Positions 46,403 through 54,983 of a stretch of DNA of 64,000 bases are shown here, one piece after another (position 1 is the stretch's first letter; each line of letters begins with the position of its first letter). This DNA is from Mycolicibacterium sp. CH28 (lineage in GTDB: Bacteria; Actinomycetota; Actinomycetes; Mycobacteriales; Mycobacteriaceae). The notes beneath the pieces are model-generated. The model had not been told where the DNA came from. It ran no database searches and saw only the letters and a list, made by a program, of their open reading frames with translations. The stretch lies in contig NZ_SRLQ01000004.1 in assembly GCF_004745805.1 (NCBI RefSeq), positions 496,001 to 560,000 of the forward strand, written 5' to 3'. Position numbers and translations under genes: made by a program.

Positions 46403-47287
46403 ATGTCAGATACGCCCTCGAATACCAGGCAGATGGAGCCGCACTTCTCCAATGTGCAGCACCACTACGACCTGTCCGACGATTTCTACCGGCTCTTCTT
46501 GGACCGGACCCAGACGTATAGCTGCGCGTACTTCGAGCGCGACGACCTGACGCTGGAAGAAGCTCAGATCGCCAAGATCGACCTGTCGCTGGCCAAGTTG
46601 GGTCTGCAACCGGGTATGACGCTGCTGGACATCGGCTGCGGCTGGGGCGCCACCATGTTGCGTGCCCTGGAGCGCTACGACGTCAATGTCATCGGACTGA
46701 CCCTGAGTAAGAACCAGGCTTTGCATGTCCAGCAGCTGTTCGACGACTCCGATAGCCCGCGATCCAAGCAGGTGCTGCTGGAGGGCTGGGAGCAGTTCCA
46801 CGAGCCGGTCGACCGGATCGTCTCGATCGGTGCGTTCGAGCACTTCGGTTTCGACCGCTACGACGCCTTCTTCAAGATGGCCTACGACTCGCTGCCCGCA
46901 GACGGAGTGATGTTGTTGCACACCATCGTTCGTCCCGGTGCCGAGGAGTTCGAGGCCCGCAACGTGCCGATCACCATGCGGCATCTGAAGTTCTTCAAAT
47001 TCATCATCGACGAGATCTTCCCCGGTGGTCAGCTACCGCACGTGTCGGTGGTCGAGGAGCACGCCACTCGCGCGGGCTTCGCGGTGAACCGGGTCCACCC
47101 GCTGCGGTTGCACTACGCCCGCACGCTGGATTTGTGGGCCGCAGCACTGCAGTCCAACGAGGAAGAAGCGGTCGCCCTGCAGTCACGGGAGGTGTACGAC
47201 CGCTACATGAAATACCTGACCGGTTGTGCCGAGCTGTTCCGCGACGGCTACACCGATATCTGCCAGTTCACCCTGGCCAAGGGCTGA
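46403..47287 (+). CDS. Mycolic acid methyltransferase / cyclopropane synthase family
   Basis: A 294-residue SAM-dependent enzyme of the CmaA/MmaA/PcaA/UmaA family that modifies meromycolate double bonds. Motifs: HYDLSDDFYRLFLD near the start, SAM-binding LLDIGCGWGATM near 75, VSIGAFEHFGFDRYDAFF near 135, and the C-terminal VHPLRLHYARTLDLWAAAL. The bicarbonate-binding Glu (GAFEHFG) is kept. AGGACC precedes the ATG. Which modification (cyclopropane, methoxy, keto) cannot be decided by sight. Confidence 0.92.
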   Translation: MSDTPSNTRQMEPHFSNVQHHYDLSDDFYRLFLDRTQTYSCAYFERDDLTLEEAQIAKIDLSLAKLGLQPGMTLLDIGCGWGATMLRALERYDVNVIGLTLSKNQALHVQQLFDDSDSPRSKQVLLEGWEQFHEPVDRIVSIGAFEHFGFDRYDAFFKMAYDSLPADGVMLLHTIVRPGAEEFEARNVPITMRHLKFFKFIIDEIFPGGQLPHVSVVEEHATRAGFAVNRVHPLRLHYARTLDLWAAALQSNEEEAVALQSREVYDRYMKYLTGCAELFRDGYTDICQFTLAKG

Positions 47288-47432
47288 CTGGCCCCTACCG
47301 GTTAGCCCTTGGCTTCACCACGCTGGGTGAATGGGTGCACCACTGGCGCATCCCCCAGTTGCGCGTCGCGGTGTCGCATCCGACGCTATGGCCTGGCCCG
47401 GCCTGCTGTCCCGGGTCCAAGGGCCAGAGTCC

Positions 47433-47452
47433 GTAGGGCCTTTGGTCCTCAT
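47433..47452. promoter_or_regulatory. DosR-like box
   Basis: About 14 of 20 positions fit TTSGGGACTWWAGTCCCSAA, with core GGGCCTTTGGTCC. It lies 50 bp before the gene starting at 47502. Weaker than the sites before fdxA. Proposed by eye. Confidence 0.4.
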
Positions 47453-47501
47453 CGAGGTGCTAGCATGCGCGCGTTGTCATGGCCGGTGATGAGGAGTCGA
47501 T

Positions 47502-48020
47502 ATGGTCCGCGCGTTGCTGGCCGCTTGCGCGGTGCTCGCTATGGCGATGGCCGCGCTGGCCAATACCGCCACCGCGGCGGCCGACCCGACGACGGCGTAC
47601 ATGTTTGGCCGCTGCTATGACCCGAGCCAGCCGATCGAGGAGCAGCCGCAGCGCGTGGTGTACGGGTGCGACTCGACGAGCATCATGGAGAACATGACCT
47701 GGAGTTCCTGGGGGGCCGATGGCGCTCGAGGCACGGGAACTGACAATTCGGTTGAGTGTCAACCGAATTGCGCGCAGGGCCGCCACCTGTACAACCCGAT
47801 CGTGGTGCATGCGTGGAACCCGGTGCCGGCCGATCGGCCGGGCTGCCCCGGCAACGTGGCGTTCTACTCCGATTTCACCGTCGCCTATCCTGCCGGCGTC
47901 CCGCCGTGGGTGGTCCCCGGCACTACCTGGGGTTCGGACGTGGAATACACCTATGTCGACGGCATGCCGGCCGTGCACTACCTCGACCAGCACCCCTTCA
48001 GCTGCACGCCGTTGACCTGA
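47502..48020 (+). CDS. Secreted protein of unknown function, Cys-rich
   Basis: A 172-residue exported protein. Signal peptide MVRALLAACAVLAMAMAALANTATAAA with cleavage near residue 27. Six or more Cys lie in the mature part (GRCYDP, VYGCDS, VECQPNC, PGCPG, FSCTP) and probably form disulfides. GGAG precedes the ATG. A conserved mycobacterial type by appearance, no domain recognised. A possible DosR-like box stands upstream, and the next gene follows after 4 bp. Confidence 0.72.
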   Translation: MVRALLAACAVLAMAMAALANTATAAADPTTAYMFGRCYDPSQPIEEQPQRVVYGCDSTSIMENMTWSSWGADGARGTGTDNSVECQPNCAQGRHLYNPIVVHAWNPVPADRPGCPGNVAFYSDFTVAYPAGVPPWVVPGTTWGSDVEYTYVDGMPAVHYLDQHPFSCTPLT

Positions 48021-48024
48021 TGTA

Positions 48025-48594
48025 ATGCCTGCCGCGACCGGCCTTCGCTCCAGACCTGCAGTGCTGCTCATCGCGGCAGCGCTGCTGATCAGCCTGGTGC
48101 TTGGGTTGAGTTATGTTGCACTGCACAGGTTTCGGGAGTTGCGCGGAGCGGCCGTCGATCCGGTGGCGCAGCCGCTGACCGACGAGCAGGCCAGGCAACA
48201 GGTGGTGGCGCCGGCGCGCGAGATCGTCGGCACCGCCAAGCTGGACGGGGTCAGTGCCAGCTACTTGTTGATGTCGTGCAAGAACGCCGACGAGCCGCCG
48301 TACCAGGGTGCGATCTACCTCAATTTCGACGTCCCCGGGGTGCTGGACACCCCGAAGTACTTCCGGTCGATCGCCGCGGCACTGGTCGCAGGCGGCTGGG
48401 CCGAAGCGATGCCGCCGAACCGGCACCCGGGTGGGAGGACCTTCACCAGGGCCGGGGTGACGGTCATCTTCTACCGCAATACCGATCTGGCCGACCGCGC
48501 CACCATGCAGATCTACGGTGAATGCCGCAACGTCAGCGACCACCGGCAAGACACCACAGGGTGGGTCGACGTCACCGACGCACTGCTTCGGTGA
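48025..48594 (+). CDS. Membrane-anchored protein of unknown function
   Basis: A 189-residue protein with one N-terminal membrane segment (VLLIAAALLISLVLGLSYVAL, about residues 13-33) and an extracytoplasmic domain of about 150 residues. Two Cys (LLMSCKN, YGECRN) may form a disulfide. FDVPGVLDTPKYFRSIAAALVAGGWAE looks like a folded alpha/beta core. Translated just after the secreted Cys-rich protein, suggesting joint function at the envelope. Confidence 0.7.
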   Translation: MPAATGLRSRPAVLLIAAALLISLVLGLSYVALHRFRELRGAAVDPVAQPLTDEQARQQVVAPAREIVGTAKLDGVSASYLLMSCKNADEPPYQGAIYLNFDVPGVLDTPKYFRSIAAALVAGGWAEAMPPNRHPGGRTFTRAGVTVIFYRNTDLADRATMQIYGECRNVSDHRQDTTGWVDVTDALLR

Positions 48595-48620
48595 CCGCTG
48601 CGCATACCGCTTGAGCTGCG

Positions 48621-48662
48621 CAAACAACTCAAGTCCCGAAAAATCAGGACTTTGGTCCCCGG
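48621..48662. promoter_or_regulatory. Two DosR-like boxes upstream of fdxA
   Basis: 48643-48662 (core GGACTTTGGTCCCC) fits about 15 of 20 positions of TTSGGGACTWWAGTCCCSAA; 48621-48640 (ending AAGTCCCGAA) fits about 13. fdxA belongs to the DosR hypoxia regulon in M. tuberculosis, which supports the call. Confidence 0.65.
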
Positions 48663-48717
48663 CGTGGCGGGCCTTCTACCCGTGTGTGGTACGGCCAGTC
48701 ACAGATAGGCTGCCGCC

Positions 48718-49062
48718 ATGACCTACGTGATCAGCAGTGCGTGCGTTGACATCAAGCACAAGGCATGCATGAAGGAATGCCCGGTTGACTGCATCTACGA
48801 AGGCGACCGGACCATGTACATCAATCCCGACGAGTGTGTGGAGTGCGGCGCCTGCCGGATCCTGTGCGAAGTCGACGCCATCTACTTCGAGTCGGACCTG
48901 CCCGAAGCGGAGAAGAAGTTCCTGGCCGACAACGCCGCGTTCTTCACCGAGACCCTGCCCGGCCGTGATGCCCCGCTCGGAAATCCCGGCGGCGCATACG
49001 AACTGGGGCCCGTCGGGGTCGACACTCCGATGGTGGCCGCACTGCCGCTCCAGCAGGATTGA
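48718..49062 (+). CDS. fdxA: Seven-iron ferredoxin FdxA
   Basis: A 114-residue ferredoxin. N-terminal cluster Cys residues at 9, 17, 21 and 25 (ACVDIKHKACMKECPVDC) and a second set at 40, 43, 46 and 50 (CVECGACRILC), the arrangement of [3Fe-4S][4Fe-4S] actinobacterial ferredoxins that supply P450s and redox enzymes. An acidic C-terminal tail follows. Possible hypoxia induction through the boxes upstream. Could be an electron donor for the nearby P450s (inference). Confidence 0.95.
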   Translation: MTYVISSACVDIKHKACMKECPVDCIYEGDRTMYINPDECVECGACRILCEVDAIYFESDLPEAEKKFLADNAAFFTETLPGRDAPLGNPGGAYELGPVGVDTPMVAALPLQQD

Positions 49063-49081
49063 CCGGTACTAGAGCACGCGG

Positions 49082-49318
49082 TCAGCGAGCGGCGATGAGC
49101 TGGGTGAGGTCCTTGACGCTGGGCACCTTTCCAGCTACGAGGACTTGCTCGTCGACCACCAGTCCCGGGGTCTGCATCACGCCATAGCCGGCGATCTCGG
49201 CGTAGTCGGTGACCGCCTGGATTTCGGCGTTCAGGCCCAGTTGAGTAAGCGCCTCACGAGTGCGCTCCTCGAGGGTGTGGCAGTTGCGGCAGCCGGGTCC
49301 GAGGATCTTGACGATCAT
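49082..49318 (-). CDS. Mini-thioredoxin (redox-active disulfide protein), end of ars operon
   Basis: A 78-residue thioredoxin-fold protein with a CRNC active site (Cys10, Cys13) and a cis-Pro in VMQTPGLVV. This MTH895-like family commonly stands beside DUF318/ArsP permeases. It lies 31 bp behind the permease gene and probably serves its redox state or metalloid transfer. Confidence 0.85.
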   Translation of the reverse strand: MIVKILGPGCRNCHTLEERTREALTQLGLNAEIQAVTDYAEIAGYGVMQTPGLVVDEQVLVAGKVPSVKDLTQLIAAR

Positions 49319-49349
49319 GAGAACACTCCGTTCGGTGGGGATGGTTGGG

Positions 49350-50402
49350 TCAGCCGACGAGGTTGAACAGGAATCCGATAATCATGATTCCTACGGCTAC
49401 CGTGCCGAAGAAGATCGCCAGCAGTGGCGGCTTCATCACTCGGCGCAACATGACCGCCTGCGGGATCGACAAGGCGATGGTGCTCATCGTGAATGCCATC
49501 ACGGTGCCCAGCGACATTCCCTTGGCCCACAGTGCTTCTGCGATCGGCACGACGCCCGCGCCGTTGACATACAGGGGTACTCCGGCCAGTGTCGCGACCA
49601 CGACCGCGAAGGGGTTGCCCGGTCCGGCGAAGCGCACGAAGAAGTCGGCCGGAACCCACCCGTGGATGACCGCTCCGATACCGACTCCGAACAGGACCCA
49701 CAGCCACACGCTGCGGAAGATGTCCTTCGTCTCCTCGACCGCGGCACTGACCCGCTCGGCCAGCGAGGGCACGTGCCCTTCGCTCCGCAGCGTCGCCACC
49801 TTGGTGGTGAACACCATGTTCTCGATCCATCGGCTGAGGTCGAAGCGCGACAAGATCCAGCCGATCACCAGGGACAGCGCACTGCCGCTCGCGACGTAGG
49901 CGGCAGCGATGTGCCAGCCGAACTGGTCACCGATCATGATCGCGGCGATCTCACTGATCAGCGGAGACGCGATGAGGAAGGTCAGCGTGATCGACAGCGG
50001 GATACCTGCTGCAACGAATCCGATGAACAGCGGAATCGAACTGCACGAGCAGAACGGCGTCACGACGCCGAGGACGACGGCAAGTAGCAGCCCTACGAAC
50101 AGTCCCCGGCCTTGCAGATAGTCCCTGGCCTTGTCCAGATCCAGGCTCGCGCGCAGCATGCCGACGACGAACATCAAGCCGGTCAGCAGAAGGAAGATTT
50201 TCACCGTGTCGTAGAGGAAGAACTGCACGGCACCGACGGCACGGGTGTGGAGATCCAACCCCAGCCAACCGACGATCGCATCCCAGATGTACTCGTTCAA
50301 GGCGTAGAGGGCGGCCCAGCCGAATGCGGCGAGCAGGAGAACGCCCAGGGTCCGCGTGTGTGCCGAGACGCCGCCCGGGCCTGAGTCGGAGGCGGTACTC
50401 AC
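49350..50402 (-). CDS. arsP: ArsP/DUF318-type permease
   Basis: A 350-residue membrane protein with about eight segments and a long cytoplasmic loop (residues ~205-235). The first repeat carries TPFCSCSSIPLF with paired Cys, the hallmark of ArsP/PF03773 permeases that export methylated or aromatic trivalent arsenicals in characterised cases; the second repeat has PLYVNGAGVVP. GTG start. Located 90 bp after arsA in the arsenic operon, so organoarsenical or metalloid efflux is likely. Confidence 0.8.
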   Translation of the reverse strand: MSTASDSGPGGVSAHTRTLGVLLLAAFGWAALYALNEYIWDAIVGWLGLDLHTRAVGAVQFFLYDTVKIFLLLTGLMFVVGMLRASLDLDKARDYLQGRGLFVGLLLAVVLGVVTPFCSCSSIPLFIGFVAAGIPLSITLTFLIASPLISEIAAIMIGDQFGWHIAAAYVASGSALSLVIGWILSRFDLSRWIENMVFTTKVATLRSEGHVPSLAERVSAAVEETKDIFRSVWLWVLFGVGIGAVIHGWVPADFFVRFAGPGNPFAVVVATLAGVPLYVNGAGVVPIAEALWAKGMSLGTVMAFTMSTIALSIPQAVMLRRVMKPPLLAIFFGTVAVGIMIIGFLFNLVG

Positions 50403-50492
50403 CTGTTCACCCTAGATCCACGGTGAGCACGCCCGGCCTGCCCGCCGCCGAGGACTACAACACCGACGTCGTCGCCGCTCACGCGTCGAGCG

Positions 50493-52259
50493 CTACCGGG
50501 TGGCGGCGTGGCGCGCGTCGGCGAGTGCCTGGAGCGCGGGGACGCCGACGGGCTCCACGGCGAGCAGTGGGACCACGGCGATGCGGTCGGCGTAGTCGTC
50601 TCGCACGGTAGCGATCTGGGCGATTTCAGCGGCCGCGCGGCGCCGCAGCAGCGGCGAGGTCGGGTTCGCCGCAGCCAACGAGTTGTTGATCACCCAGGCC
50701 CATGGGTGGATTTGGGCGCGTTCGAGTTCGCTGGCGAGGCCAGCGGCCTCGAGGACCGGCGTGGTTTCGGCGAGGGTGACGATGATGACCTTGGTGAGTT
50801 CGGAGTCCTGCAGCCGCATCAGGGGAGTGGTGAAGTGCCGGTCGCCAAGTTGGCGCGCGACTTCGCGGTGATACGAGCCGGCGGCGTCGAGCAGCAGCAG
50901 GGTGTGCCCGGTGGGTGCGGTGTCCACGACGACGAACTGACGGCGTGATTCGCTGATGACTTTGGAGAATGCTTGGAAGACCGCGACTTCCTCAGTGCAC
51001 GGCGAGCGCAGGTCTTCGGCGAGCATCAAGCGGCCCTGCTCGTCAAGGCTCGCGCCTTTGGTGGCCAGGACATGCTCGCGGTAGGCGCGGGTTGCCTCGA
51101 CAGGATCGATGCTGGACACGGTCAGGTTGGCCAGGGTGCTATGCAGGGTGTCGGTGAGATGGCCGGCGGGGTCGGTGGTGGTCAGATGTACCGGATGGCC
51201 GCGCTCGACGAGTGCAACGGCGATCGCGGCGGCAACGGTGGTCTTGCCGACCCCGCCCTTGCCCATGCACATGATCAGACCTTTGTCGCCGGCGGCGATC
51301 TGGTCGACCAGCGCGGCCAGCGGCGCGTCGGGTACCTCGACCGGGGGCTGTTCGGGCTCGCGGGTTGCGACATCGGGGGCGAACAGCGTTGCCAGCGCAT
51401 CGATTCCGACAATATTGGCGGCCTTGAGATCCACCAGATCCAACGGCAGAGTCCGCAGCTCCTCGGGGAGGGCGGTGATGGCTTGTTGTTCGCGGCGGTA
51501 GATCGCCGAGGCCAGCGGATCGCCGTGATCAGCGGGTGCGGGCAGGACGCCGTTGATCACTACGTACTGATGGTTCAGTCCGATGGTGGCAAGTTCCCGG
51601 TGGGTGCGGGTGATCTCGGTCAGGGTGGAGGTCTGGGCGCGCGCTACCAGCACCAGGCGGGTGCGGGTCGGATCGGCGAGTGCCTGCACGGCGGCGGCGT
51701 AGACGGCGCGCTGCTTCTCCAACCCGGCCAGCGGGCCCAGGCAGGAGGCATCACCCTTGCCCTCGTTGAGGAAGTCCGTCCACGAGCCGGGCAGTTGCAG
51801 CAGCCGGATGGTGTGCCCGGTGGGGGCGGTGTCGAACAGGATGTGGTCGAACTGCCCGATGCGGCCCTCGGAGTCGGTGAGCAATTCGGTGAACTCGTTG
51901 AACGAGGCGATCTCGGTGGTGCACGACCCGGAGAGCTGTTCGGTGATCGCGGCCACCTCCGCTTCGGGCAGCAGACCCCGCACCGGCCCGACGATGCGCT
52001 CCCGATAGGCCTCGGCCGCCTGGTCGGGGTTGATGTCCAACGCGGATAACCCCGCCACCGCGGTGACGGCGGTGATGGCGTTGCCAATCGTCAGCCCGAA
52101 GACCTGGCCGACATTGGAGGCCGGATCGGTACTGACCAACAGCACCGACCGGCCTTGCCGGGCAAGGGTGATCGCGGTCGCGCAGGCGATGGAAGTCTTG
52201 CCCACCCCGCCCTTGCCTGTGAAGAACAGAAAGCGCGGCGGATAGTCAAGGAACTTCAT
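50493..52259 (-). CDS. arsA: Arsenite-efflux ATPase ArsA
   Basis: A 588-residue tandem-duplicated P-loop ATPase, the length of bacterial ArsA. Two Walker A motifs (FTGKGGVGKTS near 15, CMGKGGVGKTT near 330) and two signature DTAPTGHT sequences are present. Cys in GSCTTEIASF and RSPCTEEVAVF correspond to the arsenite-binding pair. It normally energises an ArsB pump; here the membrane partner is Acr3. ATG at the first strand is used, with an upstream in-frame extension rejected. Confidence 0.93.
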   Translation of the reverse strand: MKFLDYPPRFLFFTGKGGVGKTSIACATAITLARQGRSVLLVSTDPASNVGQVFGLTIGNAITAVTAVAGLSALDINPDQAAEAYRERIVGPVRGLLPEAEVAAITEQLSGSCTTEIASFNEFTELLTDSEGRIGQFDHILFDTAPTGHTIRLLQLPGSWTDFLNEGKGDASCLGPLAGLEKQRAVYAAAVQALADPTRTRLVLVARAQTSTLTEITRTHRELATIGLNHQYVVINGVLPAPADHGDPLASAIYRREQQAITALPEELRTLPLDLVDLKAANIVGIDALATLFAPDVATREPEQPPVEVPDAPLAALVDQIAAGDKGLIMCMGKGGVGKTTVAAAIAVALVERGHPVHLTTTDPAGHLTDTLHSTLANLTVSSIDPVEATRAYREHVLATKGASLDEQGRLMLAEDLRSPCTEEVAVFQAFSKVISESRRQFVVVDTAPTGHTLLLLDAAGSYHREVARQLGDRHFTTPLMRLQDSELTKVIIVTLAETTPVLEAAGLASELERAQIHPWAWVINNSLAAANPTSPLLRRRAAAEIAQIATVRDDYADRIAVVPLLAVEPVGVPALQALADARHAATR

Positions 52260-52330
52260 CAGGTGCGGGTCCTCTGGTTGATGTGTCTGAGCGCGGTAGC
52301 GGCGGGTCCGCGGTGAAACGTTCGTGCGCC

Positions 52331-52663
52331 CTAGAGGACGTCGGCGATCGCTGTGAGGAGGGCGGCTTTGCCCTTGGCTCCGATGATCCGGGTGACCGGC
52401 TTGCCGTCCTTGAACAGGATCAGTGTGGGGATGGATACGACCTGGAAGCTCCGGGCTGTCGCCGGGTTGGCGTCGACGTCGATCTTGGCCACCGTCAGCA
52501 CTCCGGCCTTCTCTCTGGCGATCTCCTCCAGTACTGGGGCCACCATCTTGCACGGACCGCACCAGGCGGCCCAGAAGTCAACCAGGACAGGTCTTTCGCT
52601 CGCTTGGACGTCAGTGGCGAATGAGTCGTCGGTGACGGTCAGCAGGGCGGTGGAGGTGCTCAT
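52331..52663 (-). CDS. trxA: Thioredoxin
   Basis: A 110-residue classical thioredoxin with WCGPC and cis-Pro in VVSIPTL. ATG overlaps the stop of the thioredoxin reductase gene (ATGA). Placed within the arsenic operon it should regenerate the thioredoxin-dependent arsenate reductases. Confidence 0.94.
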   Translation of the reverse strand: MSTSTALLTVTDDSFATDVQASERPVLVDFWAAWCGPCKMVAPVLEEIAREKAGVLTVAKIDVDANPATARSFQVVSIPTLILFKDGKPVTRIIGAKGKAALLTAIADVL

Positions 52664-53637
52664 CGGTGTACTCCGATCATCTCGGCGGTGCCGGCACCGG
52701 CGTCGTGGGCGTCGGCCAGCCAGCGTTCGGCGTCGATGGCTGCCGCGCAGCCGCTGCCCGCGGCAGTGATGGCTTGGCGGTAGGAGTGGTCGACGAGGTC
52801 GCCTGCGGCGAAGACACCGTCGACCGAGGTGGCGGTGCTGCGACCGCGGACTACCACGTAGCCCTCGGAGTCCAGGTCGACTGCCCCACGGACCAACGTC
52901 GAGCGGGGGTCGTGGCCGACCGCGACAAACACCCCGGTGACCGCCAAGGTGGACTCGTCATCGGTGAGCGCGTTTCGCACCCGCAGGCCGGTCACGGTGG
53001 TGTCGCCTTCCACCGCCACGACCGTGGTGTTGGTCAGGAAGCGGATCTTCTCGTTGGCGCGCGCCCGCTCCAGCATGATCTTGGAGGCCCGGAACTCATC
53101 TCGCCGATGCACCAGGGTGACGCTGCGGGCGAACTTGGTGAGGAACGTAGCCTCCTCCATGGCCGAGTCGCCGCCGCCGATCACGGCGATGTCCTGCTCC
53201 TTGAAGAAGAACCCATCGCATGTGGCGCAGGCGCTCACCCCGCGGCCCAGCAGTTCCTGCTCCCCAGGGACCCCCAGGTAGCGGGCGGCTGCGCCCATGG
53301 CCAGGATCACTGCCAGGGCGCGGTGTGTCTCGCCTCCGGCGGTGACCACTTCCTTGATCGGGCCGGTCAGTGACACCGACTCGACGTCCTCCATCTGAAG
53401 GTCGGCGCCGAAACGCAACGCCTGCTCACGCATCTCGTCCATCAGCTCCGGGCCCTGGATGCCGGAGCGGAAGCCGGGATAGTTCTCCACCTCGGTGGTC
53501 GTCATCAGCGCACCCCCGAATGAGGTGCCCTCGAACACCAGGGGGTGAAGTTCGGCGCGGGCGGTGTAGATCGCGGCCGTGTAGCCGGCCGGTCCGGATC
53601 CGATGACGATGACGTCGTGCACAGGTTTGGGGTCCAT
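52660..53637 (-). CDS. trxB: Thioredoxin reductase
   Basis: A 325-residue low-Mr flavoprotein: FAD site [17 protein letters not shown] near 12, redox-active CATC ([11 protein letters not shown]), NADPH motif [10 protein letters not shown] and the late GDLVD segment. Supplies electrons from NADPH to the thioredoxin encoded next. A dedicated pair besides the genomic TrxA/TrxB set is expected. Confidence 0.95.
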   Translation of the reverse strand: MDPKPVHDVIVIGSGPAGYTAAIYTARAELHPLVFEGTSFGGALMTTTEVENYPGFRSGIQGPELMDEMREQALRFGADLQMEDVESVSLTGPIKEVVTAGGETHRALAVILAMGAAARYLGVPGEQELLGRGVSACATCDGFFFKEQDIAVIGGGDSAMEEATFLTKFARSVTLVHRRDEFRASKIMLERARANEKIRFLTNTTVVAVEGDTTVTGLRVRNALTDDESTLAVTGVFVAVGHDPRSTLVRGAVDLDSEGYVVVRGRSTATSVDGVFAAGDLVDHSYRQAITAAGSGCAAAIDAERWLADAHDAGAGTAEMIGVHR

Positions 53638-53694
53638 AACGGTCTTTCTGTGGGTGTGCGTAAACGCTGTCGGTTGTGCCCGAACTGCGTCGGG

Positions 53695-54093
53695 TCAGCA
53701 GCAGCTCGAGGTCGTGCCGCCGCAGCAGCCGCCCTCGGGTGCCGTGGCGGCGGTGATGCCCAGTGCATTGCCCTCGGCCGGGGCGGCGGCGTCCAGACCT
53801 GCCCAGGTGACCAGTTGGGCACGGTCGGGGTAGCGGCCGGTCATCGCGGTAACCCCGTCCACGAGCACCAGGGGAAGCCCGGCTGAGCCGGACACGTGCA
53901 GGAACGCTGAGACGGTGTCGTTGGCGGCGAAGGACTGCGGCTCACTGGCCAGGTTGTAGCGGGCGATGTCAACGCCGCGGCTGCGGATGAAATCCATGTC
54001 TGCGGAGAAGATGACCAGTTGTTGGTCGACGTCCTCCCCACACACACCGGTGGCGCAGCACAGAGCCGGCTCGAACACCTCGATCTTGCTCAT
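53695..54093 (-). CDS. arsD: Arsenite chaperone ArsD
   Basis: A 132-residue thioredoxin-fold metallochaperone. The three As(III)-binding Cys are in order, Cys12-Cys13 and Cys18 (CCATGVCGEDVD). The C-terminus is Gly/Cys-rich (EGGCCGGTTSSCC), adding two further Cys pairs as in plasmid ArsD. It hands arsenite to ArsA. ATG overlaps the arsC stop. Confidence 0.93.
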   Translation of the reverse strand: MSKIEVFEPALCCATGVCGEDVDQQLVIFSADMDFIRSRGVDIARYNLASEPQSFAANDTVSAFLHVSGSAGLPLVLVDGVTAMTGRYPDRAQLVTWAGLDAAAPAEGNALGITAATAPEGGCCGGTTSSCC

Positions 54094-54527
54094 CGGATCT
54101 CCTTATCAGGTTGGGGCGCAGTGTTATTCAGCTGATCGGCGAGGCGTCGCACCCGGGCGGCGATGTCGTCGCGAACCAACCGCATCCGCTCGATTCCCTC
54201 GATCCCGCGTTCGGAGGGTTCGTCGGTGTCCCAGTTCTCAAAACGTGTCCCGGGGACCGGTTCGACGTGGGCTTCCCTGCCTAGCGTCACCACGACATCG
54301 ACGGCGTTCACGAGGTCCGGGGCGATCGGCTTGGGCTGCTCGCCGCTGATGTCGACACCGACCTCGAGCAGCGACTGCGCCGACAGTGCGTTGATCGCCG
54401 AGCCCGGGGAAGTGCCGGCCGAATACACGTCGACGCGGTCACCGACCAGTTTGCGCATCAGTCCGGCGGCCATCTGGGACTTGCCGCTGTTCTTCACGCA
54501 GACGAACAACACCGAGGGTTTCCTCAC
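54090..54527 (-). CDS. arsC: Arsenate reductase (LMW-PTPase fold) with Lys in P-loop
   Basis: A 145-residue arsenate reductase of the low-molecular-weight phosphatase fold. Its catalytic loop is CVKNSGKSQ, where the usual invariant Arg of CX5R is Lys. The general-acid Asp appears in WDTDEPS. The resolving Cys pair seen in thioredoxin-coupled ArsC (82/89 in S. aureus) is absent, and TLGREAHVEP occupies that place, which points to mycothiol-dependent reduction (inference). Overlaps both neighbours by 4 bp. Confidence 0.88.
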   Translation of the reverse strand: MRKPSVLFVCVKNSGKSQMAAGLMRKLVGDRVDVYSAGTSPGSAINALSAQSLLEVGVDISGEQPKPIAPDLVNAVDVVVTLGREAHVEPVPGTRFENWDTDEPSERGIEGIERMRLVRDDIAARVRRLADQLNNTAPQPDKEIR

Positions 54528-54940
54528 GAGGCGGTTCGGGCGGGCAGGAGTTCGGCGACCAACGCCTGCACGCGGGACTTGATTTCGTCGCGGATTGGGC
54601 GCACGGCGTCGATACCCTTGCCGGCCGGGTCTTCCAGTGCCCAGTCGCGGTAGCTGACGCCAGGGAGCACCGGGCAGGCATCCCCGCAGCCCATCGTGAT
54701 GACCACGTCGGAGGTCTCGACCGCCTCGTGGGTCAGCAGTTTCGGCGACTGATCGGAAATGTCGATGCCGACCTCGGCCATCGCCTCGACCGCGGCCGGA
54801 TTGATGTGGGGGCCCGGATCGCTGCCCGCGGAGCGTACCTCGACGGCATCGCCGGCTAGGTCCCGCAGGAAACCGGCCGCCATCTGGGAACGGCCGGCAT
54901 TGTGGATGCAGATGAACAGCACACTGGGACGAGAAGCCAT
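54524..54940 (-). CDS. arsC: Arsenate reductase, thioredoxin-coupled type
   Basis: A 138-residue LMW-PTPase-fold arsenate reductase. Nucleophile loop CIHNAGRSQ near residue 10, ITMGCGDACP near 80 with two Cys as in thioredoxin-coupled ArsC, and general-acid Asp in DWALEDP. Probably shares the thioredoxin pair encoded downstream. 43 bp after the N-extended arsC gene. Confidence 0.92.
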   Translation of the reverse strand: MASRPSVLFICIHNAGRSQMAAGFLRDLAGDAVEVRSAGSDPGPHINPAAVEAMAEVGIDISDQSPKLLTHEAVETSDVVITMGCGDACPVLPGVSYRDWALEDPAGKGIDAVRPIRDEIKSRVQALVAELLPARTAS

Positions 54941-54983
54941 GTCTTCAAGCGCCTTTCGGAATCAGTTCGGATGATGATTGAGG

